Origin: Ilyomonas limi
Lineage (GTDB): Bacteria > Bacteroidota > Bacteroidia > Chitinophagales > Chitinophagaceae
Assembly (NCBI RefSeq): GCF_005233845.1
Contig: NZ_SZQL01000021.1
Location: 25,690 to 89,689, forward strand
Direction: 5' to 3'
DNA: 64,000 bases
Numbering within the stretch: position 1 is the stretch's first letter; each line of letters opens with the position of its first letter. Below, piece after piece: positions 33,809-43,310 of this stretch. The notes beneath the pieces were generated by a model that saw only the letters and a program-made list of their open reading frames with translations, was not told the DNA's origin and searched no databases. A program made the position numbers and the translations under genes.

Positions 33809-36766
33809 ATGTACCTCAACTGTAAGACATACTACAGCCTTCGGTTTGGCACGTTCTCAACAGAAGAATTGGTAAACACAGCAGTGGATAAAGGTGTTTC
33901 AACTTTAGCATTAACCAATATCAACGGCACATACGACGAATGGGAGTTTTATAAACTATGCTTGGAAGCAGGCATTAAGCCAATACTGGGTGCGGAATTA
34001 AGGAATAATGATAAACTGCTTTGTATATTGCTTGCTGCCAACAATTATGGTCTTACCTGCATACATGAATTTCTATCGGAGCACATCATTCCAAATAAAC
34101 CATTTCCTGAAACGTCGGAAAAACGTCGGGTTTTTACAAATTGCTCAGATGGCTTTATCATTTATCCTTTAGGTGCAAAGCCCCTGGATGAACTATTAGT
34201 AAATGAATACATAGGCATTCTGCCATGGGAAACCACCAAACTTATAACGCTTGATTGGAAGAACCATAAAGACAAGTTAGTAGTTCGCCAGCCTGTTACT
34301 TTTCAAAACAAAACTTATTTCAACTTACACCGGCTGCTTCGTGCCATTAGCAAGAACTGTTTGCTATCTAAATTGCCAGTAGAAGCACAAGCTTCAGACA
34401 AGGAAACCTTTGTGCCGCCAGCTACTATTTTACAGGCTTTCAAAGATTATCCATTTATCATTGTAAATACATACAAGCTAATGGAGGCTTGTAATATTTC
34501 CATAGACTTTGAAGAAGACAAAAACAAAAAATGCTTTAGTGCCACCAAAGAAGACGACAGGGTATTATTGTACAAATTAGCACACGATGGCTTTGTAAGA
34601 AGGTACGGCAGGCATAACAAAGCAGCATTGGAAAGATTTGAAAAGGAGCTTAAAATCATTAACGATTTAGGTTTTAATGCTTATTTTCTTATCAACAACG
34701 ACATTGTACAGTATGCCAATGGGAGAGGCTTTTACCATGTAGGACGCGGCAGCGGTGCTAATTCCATAGTAGCCTACTGCCTCGGTATTACAGACGTTGA
34801 TCCTTTAGAATTGAACCTGTACTTTGAACGGTTCCTAAATCCTGAACGCACCAGCCCGCCCGATTTTGACATAGACTTTAGCTATGCAGACCGCGATGAA
34901 ATCATGGATTATATTTTTAAAAGGTTTGGCAGGGATCATGTTGCTATATGCGGCTCTTATTCTACCTTCAAGCACGATGCAGCCATACACGAATTAGGCA
35001 AAGTGTTCGGATTACCGGAAGAAGAAATCAAAGCACTGCAAAGAGCTATCAACCCCGAAGATAAGATTCAAAAGCTCGTACTGCAATATGCAAATCTGCT
35101 TAAAGGCTTCCCCAACATCATGTCCATACATCCTTGCGGTATGCTCATTACGGAAGAAAGAATAAATACCTATACTACTTCTTTTCTACCGCCAAAAGGC
35201 TTTACCGGCGTGCAGATGGATATGTTTATTGCGGAGGACATAGGCATTAACAAATTTGATATTCTAAGTCAGCGTGGATTAGGACACATCAAAGAATGTT
35301 TGCAGTTAGTCAAAAAAAATAAAGGTGTTGACGTAAACATACATGACTTTGCAACCTTCCGCAATGATGAAAGAATAAAAACGCAAATCCGCGATGCAAA
35401 TACCATTGGCTGCTTTTACATAGAATCGCCAGCCATGCGTCAGCTACTCAAAAAGCTTCGTTGCGATGATTACATAACTTTAGTTGCAGCCAGCAGCATT
35501 ATTCGCCCTGGCGTTGCATCTTCTGGCATGATGCGGGAATATATTTACCGCTATCATAACAGAGACAAAATACAATACATACACCCTTTATTTAAAGAGC
35601 ACCTATCGGAAACTTTCGGCGTTATGGTGTTTCAGGAAGATGTAATAAAAATAGCGCACTACTTTGCCGGTCTTTCGTTGGGAGAAGCGGATATACTACG
35701 AAGGGCAATGAGTGGCAAGTATCGCAATCACAACCGCTTCCACCTGATGAAAGCGAAGTTCCTTGACAACTGTAAAGCCATTGGACACCCGGACGAGTTG
35801 GCAAATGAAGTGTGGAGGCAAATGGTATCATTTGCAGGCTATAGTTTTAATAAAGCCCATTCTGCAAGTTTTGCTGTAGAAAGTTATATGAGCTTGTATC
35901 TGAAGACCCATTATCCAAAGGAATTTATGGTAGCAGTCATTAACAACTTTGGTGGCTTCTATTCAAGAGAACTATACTTTATTGAATTGCTAAAATGTGG
36001 CGGCGAAATTGGGGCACCATGCGTAAACTGCAGCTATGAATACACCAACATCAGCGGCAATGAAGTATATGTAGGTTTTATCCACATCAAAGGACTGCAA
36101 ACTAAATTAGTAGAGACTATTATAGAAGAACGAACAAGCAATGGTCCTTACCTACACCTGCAAGACTTTATAGAGCGTACTAACATTGGGTTAGAACAAT
36201 TAAATACTTTAATCAGTGTAGGCGCATTCCGCTTTACCGGCAAGTCAAAGAAAAGATTGCTTTGGGAAGCTAATTTTTTACAAAAGAAAAATGTACCGGA
36301 GCTACACAAAGGCACGCCATTATTCGGTGATGAACCTTTAGAATTTACTTTGCCCGAACTTATAGACAATCCCTTAGATGATTTATACGACCAGTTAGAA
36401 ATATTAGGCTTTACCCTTACTAATCCATTTGAGCTTGTTGCAGAAGATGCGGACAAGTACATAAGTGCAAAAGACCTGAAAGACAATGTAGGAAAAATGG
36501 TTACCTGCATAGCTTACTTCATTGCACATAAGCACGCTGTTACAAAAAACAATGATATGATGTATTTCGGCTCCTTCTTAGATAAAAATTTAGATTGGAT
36601 TGATACCGTTCACTTCCCCGATATAGCCGCTAAATATCCTATTCATAATAGCGGTTTTTATAAGATTACCGGCAAGGTAACGGAAGACTTTGGGGTTCAC
36701 AGCATTGAAGTGTACACTATGTTTAAGGTAGGATATAAGAACCGTAGCTATGTAAACTTAGGTTAA
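33809..36766 (+). CDS. DnaE-like DNA polymerase III alpha, error-prone type
   Basis: A 985-residue C-family polymerase, shorter than replicative DnaE (about 1160). The N-terminal PHP domain starts MYLNCKTYYSLRFGTFSTEE, where the usual HxH metal ligands are absent, so the PHP site is probably inactive. The polymerase core has GRGSGANSIVAYCLG (residues about 313-327) and PDFDIDF (about 351-357) with the catalytic aspartates. SFNKAHSASFAVESYM is also typical. Such DnaE2/ImuC proteins act in mutagenic lesion bypass with Y-family partners. Its stop overlaps the start of the Y-family gene by one base, and an SRAP gene lies just beyond. Confidence 0.9.
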   Translation: MYLNCKTYYSLRFGTFSTEELVNTAVDKGVSTLALTNINGTYDEWEFYKLCLEAGIKPILGAELRNNDKLLCILLAANNYGLTCIHEFLSEHIIPNKPFPETSEKRRVFTNCSDGFIIYPLGAKPLDELLVNEYIGILPWETTKLITLDWKNHKDKLVVRQPVTFQNKTYFNLHRLLRAISKNCLLSKLPVEAQASDKETFVPPATILQAFKDYPFIIVNTYKLMEACNISIDFEEDKNKKCFSATKEDDRVLLYKLAHDGFVRRYGRHNKAALERFEKELKIINDLGFNAYFLINNDIVQYANGRGFYHVGRGSGANSIVAYCLGITDVDPLELNLYFERFLNPERTSPPDFDIDFSYADRDEIMDYIFKRFGRDHVAICGSYSTFKHDAAIHELGKVFGLPEEEIKALQRAINPEDKIQKLVLQYANLLKGFPNIMSIHPCGMLITEERINTYTTSFLPPKGFTGVQMDMFIAEDIGINKFDILSQRGLGHIKECLQLVKKNKGVDVNIHDFATFRNDERIKTQIRDANTIGCFYIESPAMRQLLKKLRCDDYITLVAASSIIRPGVASSGMMREYIYRYHNRDKIQYIHPLFKEHLSETFGVMVFQEDVIKIAHYFAGLSLGEADILRRAMSGKYRNHNRFHLMKAKFLDNCKAIGHPDELANEVWRQMVSFAGYSFNKAHSASFAVESYMSLYLKTHYPKEFMVAVINNFGGFYSRELYFIELLKCGGEIGAPCVNCSYEYTNISGNEVYVGFIHIKGLQTKLVETIIEERTSNGPYLHLQDFIERTNIGLEQLNTLISVGAFRFTGKSKKRLLWEANFLQKKNVPELHKGTPLFGDEPLEFTLPELIDNPLDDLYDQLEILGFTLTNPFELVAEDADKYISAKDLKDNVGKMVTCIAYFIAHKHAVTKNNDMMYFGSFLDKNLDWIDTVHFPDIAAKYPIHNSGFYKITGKVTEDFGVHSIEVYTMFKVGYKNRSYVNLG

Positions 36767-37962
36767 TGGTACTATCATCAGCAAGACATATAACGCACAT
36801 GGATTTAGATACCTTCTTTGTATCGGTGGAATGCTTACGCAATCCCAAGCTCAAAGGCAAACCGGTACTAATTGGTGGCATGAGCGATAGAGGTGTAGTA
36901 GCCTCCTGCAGCTATGAAGCAAGAAAGTTCGGTATTCACAGCGGTATGGCAATGAAAATAGCCAAGCGCCTATGCTCTCATGCCCATGTGGTTAAAAGCG
37001 ACTATGAAGCTTACAGCAAGTATTCCCGTTTGGTTACAGACGTTATAAAAGACAGTGTACCCCTATATGAAAAAGCAAGTATTGACGAGTTCTATATTGA
37101 TCTTACCGGCATGGATAAATTCTTTGGTTGCCTGAAGTATAGCGATGAACTAAAGAAGAAGATTGTAAAAGAAAGTGGCTTATCTATTTCTTACGCTTTG
37201 GCTTCTAACAAGCTGGTAAGCAAAGTTGCAACGAATGAAGTGAAACCTAACGGTCAATTAGAAATTCCATTTGGCAATGAAAAAACATTTCTATCTCCAC
37301 TAAGCATTATGAAAATACCAGGCATCGGAAAAGAAACAGGTTATAGGCTCTTGAAGATGGGGGTAGAAACGGTAAAGACGTTAAGTGAAATACCTGTGAA
37401 TATGCTATATAACTTATTAGGTAAATGGGGCATTGAACTGCACCGCAAAGCCAATGGTATAGATGAAACGCCAGTTATTCCTTACCGCGAGCAAAAATCC
37501 ATTGGCACCGAAGAAACATTTACAACCGACACGATAGATGTAAAACTTTTACATCAGGAGTTGGTTCGCATGACAGAAAAGATTGCTTTTGAACTTCGCT
37601 CACAAGAAAAACTAACAGGTTGTGTAGTGGTTAAAATCAGGTACAGCGACTTTCAAACAGAACAAAAGCAAATGACGATTGATTACACCGCTTTTGATGA
37701 TATTTTAATTCAAAAGGTAAAAGAACTGTTTACGGGCTTATACACCAAAAGGCAGTTAATACGCTTGATAGGTGTTCGCTTTACCGACCTGATTAGCGGC
37801 ACACACCAGATTGATATGTTTAATGATTCTCAGGAAGCAATAAAACTACATCAAGCAATGGATAGCATTAAAAAGCAATTTGGTCAGCAATACCTAATGC
37901 GTGCTTCCGCCTGCATGGATAATAAAAACATTACTCACGCACCAAAACCTTATAAAACCTGA
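36766..37962 (+). CDS. Y-family DNA polymerase (DinB/Pol IV type)
   Basis: A 398-residue Y-family polymerase. Catalytic motifs are HMDLDTFFVSVE (residues about 11-22), YEARKFGIHSGM and EKASIDEFYIDLTG (about 104-117) with the Asp-Glu pair. The thumb has helix-hairpin-helix MKIPGIGKETGYRLLKMG, followed by the little-finger domain. A sliding-clamp binding motif QIDMF is at about 347-351. All catalytic residues seem present, unlike inactive ImuB. It is coupled by a TAATG overlap to the DnaE-like gene and probably works with it in translesion synthesis. Confidence 0.93.
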   Translation: MVLSSARHITHMDLDTFFVSVECLRNPKLKGKPVLIGGMSDRGVVASCSYEARKFGIHSGMAMKIAKRLCSHAHVVKSDYEAYSKYSRLVTDVIKDSVPLYEKASIDEFYIDLTGMDKFFGCLKYSDELKKKIVKESGLSISYALASNKLVSKVATNEVKPNGQLEIPFGNEKTFLSPLSIMKIPGIGKETGYRLLKMGVETVKTLSEIPVNMLYNLLGKWGIELHRKANGIDETPVIPYREQKSIGTEETFTTDTIDVKLLHQELVRMTEKIAFELRSQEKLTGCVVVKIRYSDFQTEQKQMTIDYTAFDDILIQKVKELFTGLYTKRQLIRLIGVRFTDLISGTHQIDMFNDSQEAIKLHQAMDSIKKQFGQQYLMRASACMDNKNITHAPKPYKT

Positions 37963-37964
37963 GA

Positions 37965-38774
37965 TTAAACAGCTAATTCCAACGCCGGCAAATCCTCATA
38001 CATAAACTCTTTGGTAGGTTCCAGTGCTTCCCTGAAACCTTTCTCAATAGAGCAAGCCTGCATTTCTTCCGATGGATATTGTGTAGCAGCTATTTCTAAT
38101 ATTCTTTCTTCACTCAAATCACTAAACAACCACTCATAAGCCAGATCATCATTTAAAATAGCAGGCATTCTTTTCTTGGTATTATGTATTTGCTCCATCA
38201 GTTTATTTGCTTTTGTGGTAACAATAGCAAACGATTCCACATACTCACCTGTTTCTTTATCCGTCCACGGTTGCCATATTCCTGCCATATAGAAATAAGA
38301 CTTATCTTTTAAACTGATATAGTAAGGGTAAGTAATTGCTTTCTTTACCGGCTGACCAGTACGTTTATTAATTGGAAATACATGCCGCCATTCAAAAAAT
38401 CCGGTAGATAACACAAGACATCTTCTATGCAAGGCTGCATCACGAAATATTTTACCCCCTTTAAGCAGTTCCTCACAAACAGCATTTAGAGTTACCATTG
38501 GCGGGCGAAAATTCTTGTCTTTATCATAATAACCATTGCGCATTTGCAGCACGTCGCTACGTGTTTTCATATAATGCGGTATAAAGCCCCACTCCATTTG
38601 TACAATGTCAAAATCTTCTTTATCAGGATAACGCTTAAGTACCGCATTCGCACTATAATCAAAACCAATCTGCAAGGGCTTGTTGAGAAAGTCAAAATCT
38701 GCAATTGCTTTTTCCAATTGCTTCAATCTGATAAACTCTTCCCTTGTTACTTTTTGTCCATTATAATAGCACAT
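37965..38774 (-). CDS. SRAP/HMCES-family abasic-site protein (YedK-like)
   Basis: A 269-residue SRAP protein. It begins MCYYNG, so Cys2 is available as the nucleophile that links to abasic sites after Met removal. Other conserved parts are NAVCEELLKG (Asn of the active site), CLVLSTGFFEWRH (residues about 125-137) with the catalytic Glu, and NTKKRMPAIL with the His/Arg region variant. It shields or processes abasic sites in single-stranded DNA. It converges on the Y-family polymerase gene with a 2-bp gap and is followed on its 5' side by a small gene in the same direction, forming a DNA-damage set. Confidence 0.88.
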   Translation of the reverse strand: MCYYNGQKVTREEFIRLKQLEKAIADFDFLNKPLQIGFDYSANAVLKRYPDKEDFDIVQMEWGFIPHYMKTRSDVLQMRNGYYDKDKNFRPPMVTLNAVCEELLKGGKIFRDAALHRRCLVLSTGFFEWRHVFPINKRTGQPVKKAITYPYYISLKDKSYFYMAGIWQPWTDKETGEYVESFAIVTTKANKLMEQIHNTKKRMPAILNDDLAYEWLFSDLSEERILEIAATQYPSEEMQACSIEKGFREALEPTKEFMYEDLPALELAV

Positions 38775-38776
38775 CG

Positions 38777-39004
38777 TTATTGTTTGGTATTTAAATGTTC
38801 AGAAATAAGTTCCCCAATTTCTTCTGCTTCTTTTTGCCGTCCTTCCGGTACAGAAGTCCAGAAATCAGTATAATTATTACGTGTAGCTCTGGTAACAACT
38901 AATGGTTTACGGCTATCAGGAAATACAATTCTGAAAACAGTAGTGCCGGCAACAGTATGCTCCTGCACCCTTATCTTACTACCTTTATAATCCAGTTCAA
39001 ACAT
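38777..39004 (-). CDS. Small conserved-looking protein upstream of the SRAP gene
   Basis: From ATG at 39002-39004 it is 75 residues (MFELDYKGSKIRVQEHTVAG to HLNTKQ). A start 5 codons earlier (39019) is also possible. It is a compact beta-rich sequence followed by an acidic helix (EEIGELISEHL). Its stop lies 2 bp before the SRAP start, so they form a two-gene operon. Function unknown; probably a partner in the repair set. Confidence 0.6.
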   Translation of the reverse strand: MFELDYKGSKIRVQEHTVAGTTVFRIVFPDSRKPLVVTRATRNNYTDFWTSVPEGRQKEAEEIGELISEHLNTKQ

Positions 39005-39102
39005 AATAGACACAATCAATTGTAATTAAAACGCCATTATACTGAATCAATAAAAATTATTGTGGATTTATTGATGCGGAATTACACTTGTAAACTCCAA
39101 AG

Positions 39103-39172
39103 AATAACCTTAATCCTTAGGGATTAAGCGTAGGAATCTTCATTTATAAATAACCTTAATTCTTAGGGATTA
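39103..39172. repeat. Two 24-bp direct repeats, each a hairpin
   Basis: AATAACCTTAATCCTTAGGG at 39103 and the copy at 39149 differ by one base within 24 bp and lie 46 bp apart. Each contains a CTTAATCC-type inverted repeat. The second includes the stop codon of the minus-strand gene. They may act as a terminator or protein-binding site. Confidence 0.5.
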
Positions 39173-39826
39173 GAAGGATATTTTTCGGATTCCCATTGCT
39201 TTACATAAGGCTTTAGGTACACCTGCAGTCCATCTTAAATCGTCCATTTCCCACTGTTTTAAAGACAATTTTTTATACCGTTGTGCCTTTTTAGTCAATA
39301 TGCCTTTATAGGTTCTTTTACCATTACATGCCTCTTTTTTGATTGCATTTAAGTGCTTGTCTATTCTCCAGTAATTGTCGTTATACTTATTCAGCTTAGA
39401 ACTTTGTTGACAATCATAATAAAGCCTATTGTTGTAAGATTCCCTGCTTTTAAAAATAGGAGAATCATAAGCCTTATATAATATCCTGCATTTCTTCCCA
39501 CTTTGCGGACACAAAAAATAAAGCACCTTTCCTTTACCTAAATTACTGTCCACTTCACACAAATACACCTTATAACGGTAGTCAGTTTTAGTGCCATCAC
39601 TTCTACTTTTCAGAGTATAAATAAGCTCCAAATACATATTCTCCGGCGTATTCAAGTAGCTGCTGATACAAGTTATACTACCTGTAGGATTGTCCCGCTG
39701 GTCACACCAGTTCAAACTAAAGTACAACTGACTACCTTTCTTGATGTAGCCCTTCTTAAGCAAGTAAGGCATATCAATTCTTAGGCTTTCATATACTGTC
39801 CATGCTCCGGTTGAAGGTCTTCCCAT
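39170..39826 (-). CDS. Uncharacterised protein with zinc-ribbon-like cysteines
   Basis: From ATG 39826 it is 218 residues (MGRPSTGAWTVYESLRIDM). Another in-frame ATG 6 codons upstream is possible. Residues about 110-160 contain CPQSGKKC and later YYDCQQSS, spaced like a zinc ribbon, with SPIFKSRESYNN between. The C-terminus is basic (KKAQRYKKLSLKQ). I know such small proteins as frequent unknowns in Bacteroidota genomic islands but cannot assign a role. It is divergent from the NERD-helicase gene. Confidence 0.55.
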   Translation of the reverse strand: MGRPSTGAWTVYESLRIDMPYLLKKGYIKKGSQLYFSLNWCDQRDNPTGSITCISSYLNTPENMYLELIYTLKSRSDGTKTDYRYKVYLCEVDSNLGKGKVLYFLCPQSGKKCRILYKAYDSPIFKSRESYNNRLYYDCQQSSKLNKYNDNYWRIDKHLNAIKKEACNGKRTYKGILTKKAQRYKKLSLKQWEMDDLRWTAGVPKALCKAMGIRKISF

Positions 39827-40038
39827 ATATTTATGAATAAGCAATATGCCTAATTTACAGAAAATCCCTCACTTCTTAAATTAATTATAATATATTTATG
39901 TCAAGAACGCATATTTCTTATATCCTCTCAATTTCAGAAAAACTATACCAGATCTTTAAAGAAACAGCATACCAAACATAAATCCTAACACAATACAAAG
40001 CCTTATAATTTCAATGTTAGCAATCTTAACCTCATACT

Positions 40039-41910
40039 ATGACAAATAGACTTTATCCAACTTGGGAACAATTAGCACAACTACATAATCCGTTAACTGT
40101 AGGAGAAAAGGCATTTATTACATACTTAGACGCCTATTTACCCAAAGATAATAATTGGAAAAAGGAACATGGATTAGATAACTACAACGGTTGGCTAATT
40201 TTCGCACAGCCCTTTCTAAATGGCACAAGACCAGACATAATTATTTTCAATCCTCAGGTCGGAATAGTCATTTATGAAGTTAAAGATTGGAACCTTGATA
40301 ATTATGAATGGAGAAAAGGAGAAGGACTTTTTGTTAGGGATAGTAGAGGTTTATATCCTGTAAAAAGTCCCATAGACCAGGTTGAATATTATAAAGAAGT
40401 ACTTATCGGACAGCTTGTTCCAAGTATTGGAGAATCAATAGATAGAAATGAAAAGAACTTTGGTCTCATCAAAACAGGTGTTTATTTTCATAAGGCGTTA
40501 ACCAATGTTTGCCGGGATAAATTAGGAACAAAAATTAAAGACTATAGATATTTTCCATTTTTTGGTTACGATAGTTTAATTGAAGGCAGGCTTAAGGAAA
40601 TTGTTCCAGACGTAAATATTACAAGTAGCAGATACTGGAATAAAAAATGGAATGAAGATGTTCTGTTTTGGCTTAATCCACCTTTTCACAGCATAGAACA
40701 AGGCACACTATTAAAATTAAAAGGCAACCAAATAAAGTTAGCAGAGCCGAAAAGTGGGCATTACAGGATAAGAGGTGTTGCCGGTAGTGGAAAGACACAA
40801 GCGCTGGCATATAGAGCCGGAAAGCTTGCCTCTCAAGGCTATAGCGTATTGATAATTTCTTATAACATTACACTTTGGCATTATATCAAAGATATGATAG
40901 CTCGCTCGCCTTTTGCTTTTAGCTGGGCATTATTCACTTTTACTCACTTCCACGGATTTTGCAAAACCAAATTAAATGAGTTCGGCAGAATGTGGCCAAA
41001 ATCACCTGAGCGAAAAGACTTTACAGATAATGCAGCTTACGAAGCCGCGCTTGAATATTTTTTCAAAGTCACAGTTACAAATACGGTAATAGATGCTATT
41101 AAGGGAAAACAATATCAGAGATATGATGCAATACTAATTGATGAAGGACAAGATTATCATTATGAATGGTATTCCATGCTTGATAAGTATTTTCTAAATG
41201 TTAGAGATGAAGTAATGATCGTGTGCGATAAAAGGCAAAACATTTTTGACAGAGAACTTGATTGGCTGGATAAACGTGTGACACGCGAAGGACTTGAGAA
41301 ATTCAAAGACCCTTATATTGATCTCACTATAACTTTCAGATTACCTAAAAAGGTAGCAATGATGTCAAACGAGTTTAGCGAAGTATTTAATCTTAATCAA
41401 GAATTGAAAGTTGCTAAGTTTGAAGATACCCCTATATTAGTTCATTCACAGCATATTGTTTGGCTCAATATTCAAGAAACTGAATGGGAGTATTACGTAT
41501 ATAATTCCTTTTTAAGATTAAAGAAAGAAGGATACAGTCCTTCGGATATGGTATTCTTGCTACCTAATCACAAATTAGGCAAATCAGCAGTTAACATATT
41601 TCAACAAAAAAGTATTGAAGTAAATCATGTTTTTGAAGAAGATGCAGAAGCGAGATTGCACGTGCATAAAAAAGCGTTCTGGATGGGAGATGGGAGATTG
41701 AAAATGTCAACTATACACAGTTTTAAAGGCTGGGAATTATTAAACATTGTTTTATTCATTCCTGAGAAAGCACCTGAAAGTAATAAGAAGCTTGATGCAA
41801 TTGTTTATACAGCTCTTACCCGGACAAGAGAAAATGTAATTATTCTAAACACCAACAAAAGGTATCACGCATTTGGTAATAAATTTCCGAAAAAATGGAA
41901 TGAACAATAA
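40039..41910 (+). CDS. NERD-domain nuclease fused to UvrD-like helicase
   Basis: A 623-residue protein. The N-terminal NERD domain (residues about 12-130) has RPDIIIFNPQVGIVIYEVKD, giving the Asp and Glu-x-Lys nuclease residues. An SF1 helicase follows: Walker A RGVAGSGKTQAL (about 246-257), Walker B ILIDEGQDYHYEW (about 371-383), then TFRLPKKVAMM and MSTIHSFKGWELLNIV, and the end YTALTRTRENVIIL. Single-protein NERD-helicases are frequent in defence islands and probably degrade foreign DNA. It converges on the antitoxin gene with one base between. Confidence 0.85.
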   Translation: MTNRLYPTWEQLAQLHNPLTVGEKAFITYLDAYLPKDNNWKKEHGLDNYNGWLIFAQPFLNGTRPDIIIFNPQVGIVIYEVKDWNLDNYEWRKGEGLFVRDSRGLYPVKSPIDQVEYYKEVLIGQLVPSIGESIDRNEKNFGLIKTGVYFHKALTNVCRDKLGTKIKDYRYFPFFGYDSLIEGRLKEIVPDVNITSSRYWNKKWNEDVLFWLNPPFHSIEQGTLLKLKGNQIKLAEPKSGHYRIRGVAGSGKTQALAYRAGKLASQGYSVLIISYNITLWHYIKDMIARSPFAFSWALFTFTHFHGFCKTKLNEFGRMWPKSPERKDFTDNAAYEAALEYFFKVTVTNTVIDAIKGKQYQRYDAILIDEGQDYHYEWYSMLDKYFLNVRDEVMIVCDKRQNIFDRELDWLDKRVTREGLEKFKDPYIDLTITFRLPKKVAMMSNEFSEVFNLNQELKVAKFEDTPILVHSQHIVWLNIQETEWEYYVYNSFLRLKKEGYSPSDMVFLLPNHKLGKSAVNIFQQKSIEVNHVFEEDAEARLHVHKKAFWMGDGRLKMSTIHSFKGWELLNIVLFIPEKAPESNKKLDAIVYTALTRTRENVIILNTNKRYHAFGNKFPKKWNEQ

Positions 41911-41911
41911 T

Positions 41912-42928
41912 TTAAACTCCAATTAGATCAAATGCATATTTCTGGTAACTTATTATACCTTTATTTTCTTGTAAATCTTTCCATCCAATTTCTTCATGAC
42001 TAATATCAACTAAATCCCAAGATGATGTATTCTTAAATTTACTTATAATTAGATCAATTGTTTCTAATTCAGCTTGCGTATGATACTTTATATCAAATTC
42101 TCCGTTTGTTTGAAATAGTTCTCTTCCAGACCCATTGTCTCCTTTTATCCACTTAGAACATATTACACCTTCATTCTCATAAAATGTATAAATATTGTCG
42201 TAATAAGTTGGTACAGGTCCATACTGAATAGCTCTATAGGATAAACCAGTTAATGAGAACCCTACTGCCTTATAATGATAAAAATCAACATAAAACAAGA
42301 GTTTGTTTAACTTCAATTTATCATTGAATTCAGGCTTACACTTGGAAATAAAGGCTGTTAAGACGTTTGCCAATTTTTCCAAATTTGGTTTTTTATAACC
42401 AGTATAATTATTTGCATCGTAATACTGATTAATAGTACAATAAAACGGGCTAAATTCTTTTTCTTTTTGAACTAAATATTCAACTCTCTCTTTTGCTTTT
42501 TCATAAGCATTTGGAGTAAATGAATCCTTAGCTTTATGTAATAATGCAAGAAAGACATTTGGATCTGCAATAGTATCTATTAAATTGCCTATTGCAGGTG
42601 TAGGAATTTCTCCCTTTTCATAATTACTGTACCCATTCACACCTAAGCCCAAAACCTCACTCATTTTATTTGCAGGCAATTCGTACTTATTTCTAATGGC
42701 ACAAATATCTTCTATAAAAGGAATGTTATGCTTTTCCCTGTATTGGTTATGAGCTTGAAGTATTGTTATTGTGTCTGTTTCTGTTGTTGTGAATTCTTCC
42801 AAACATTTATTGCATTTATAATAATGCGCTACAACCTTAAATGTTTCTTTTCGGTAACTTAATTCCTTATTTTCTTTCCTTATTTCAGCGTTACCGTCAC
42901 AATATGGACATTCAATTACTTTTTTCAT
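41912..42928 (-). CDS. Panacea-domain antitoxin with MqsA-like zinc finger and HTH
   Basis: A 338-residue protein with three parts. The N-terminal zinc finger of YgiT/MqsA type has CPYCDG and CNKC (residues about 8-42). An HTH (about 75-110) reads NKMSEVLGLGVNGYSNYEKG. The C-terminal SocA/Panacea domain (DUF4065-like, about 195-320) includes LKLNKLLFYVDFYHYKAVG and YRAIQYGPVPTYYDNIY. Panacea domains act as versatile neutralisers of different toxins. It starts within the end of the upstream 119-residue gene (ATGA overlap), so the pair forms a toxin-antitoxin operon that probably represses itself through the HTH. Confidence 0.85.
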   Translation of the reverse strand: MKKVIECPYCDGNAEIRKENKELSYRKETFKVVAHYYKCNKCLEEFTTTETDTITILQAHNQYREKHNIPFIEDICAIRNKYELPANKMSEVLGLGVNGYSNYEKGEIPTPAIGNLIDTIADPNVFLALLHKAKDSFTPNAYEKAKERVEYLVQKEKEFSPFYCTINQYYDANNYTGYKKPNLEKLANVLTAFISKCKPEFNDKLKLNKLLFYVDFYHYKAVGFSLTGLSYRAIQYGPVPTYYDNIYTFYENEGVICSKWIKGDNGSGRELFQTNGEFDIKYHTQAELETIDLIISKFKNTSSWDLVDISHEEIGWKDLQENKGIISYQKYAFDLIGV

Positions 42929-43284
42929 CTCGTTTGTTTTTTATAAGGATAAGTAATTGGTCTTTCAGCTTTATGAAATGACATGCAATCAACCCTTTTA
43001 TTGGGCAATCCTAAACTTACTTTTATGTAAACCTCTATACCTTTTATACTTACACCAAATTCATAATAATCGGGCTTCGTAAAGTCGTAAGTATCATTTT
43101 TAGGTCCATCATAATAATCTTCAACAGTAAGATTTTTTAAATACTCAGTACGCTCAAAAGGAAGTATATCCAACTCAGCTAATGTATTAGTATTTTTATC
43201 ACGAGGTCTATATGCAACATCAAAAAACCTGATCTTGTCCCGAAGTTGCCTAAGAAACGCTTCCACTTCTTCTTTTGCTGCCAT
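42925..43284 (-). CDS. Probable toxin of the Panacea pair
   Basis: A 119-residue protein encoded directly before the antitoxin with a 4-bp ATGA overlap. It has RDKNTNTLAELDI, then DYYEFGVSIKGIEVYIKVSL and ends HKAERPITYPYKKQTR. The size and position match MqsR-like or RelE-like RNases coupled to MqsA-type antitoxins, but I cannot assign the fold by eye. A TAAATTTG -7 element lies only 9-16 bp before its ATG. Confidence 0.65.
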   Translation of the reverse strand: MAAKEEVEAFLRQLRDKIRFFDVAYRPRDKNTNTLAELDILPFERTEYLKNLTVEDYYDGPKNDTYDFTKPDYYEFGVSIKGIEVYIKVSLGLPNKRVDCMSFHKAERPITYPYKKQTR

Positions 43285-43292
43285 TGGGGACG

Positions 43293-43300
43293 CAAATTTA
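43293..43300 (-). promoter_or_regulatory. -7 element of the toxin-antitoxin operon
   Basis: On the minus strand TAAATTTG fits the Bacteroidota consensus and lies 8 bp from the toxin ATG, so the mRNA would have a very short leader. Confidence 0.5.
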
Positions 43301-43310
43301 GCGCAAGTTC

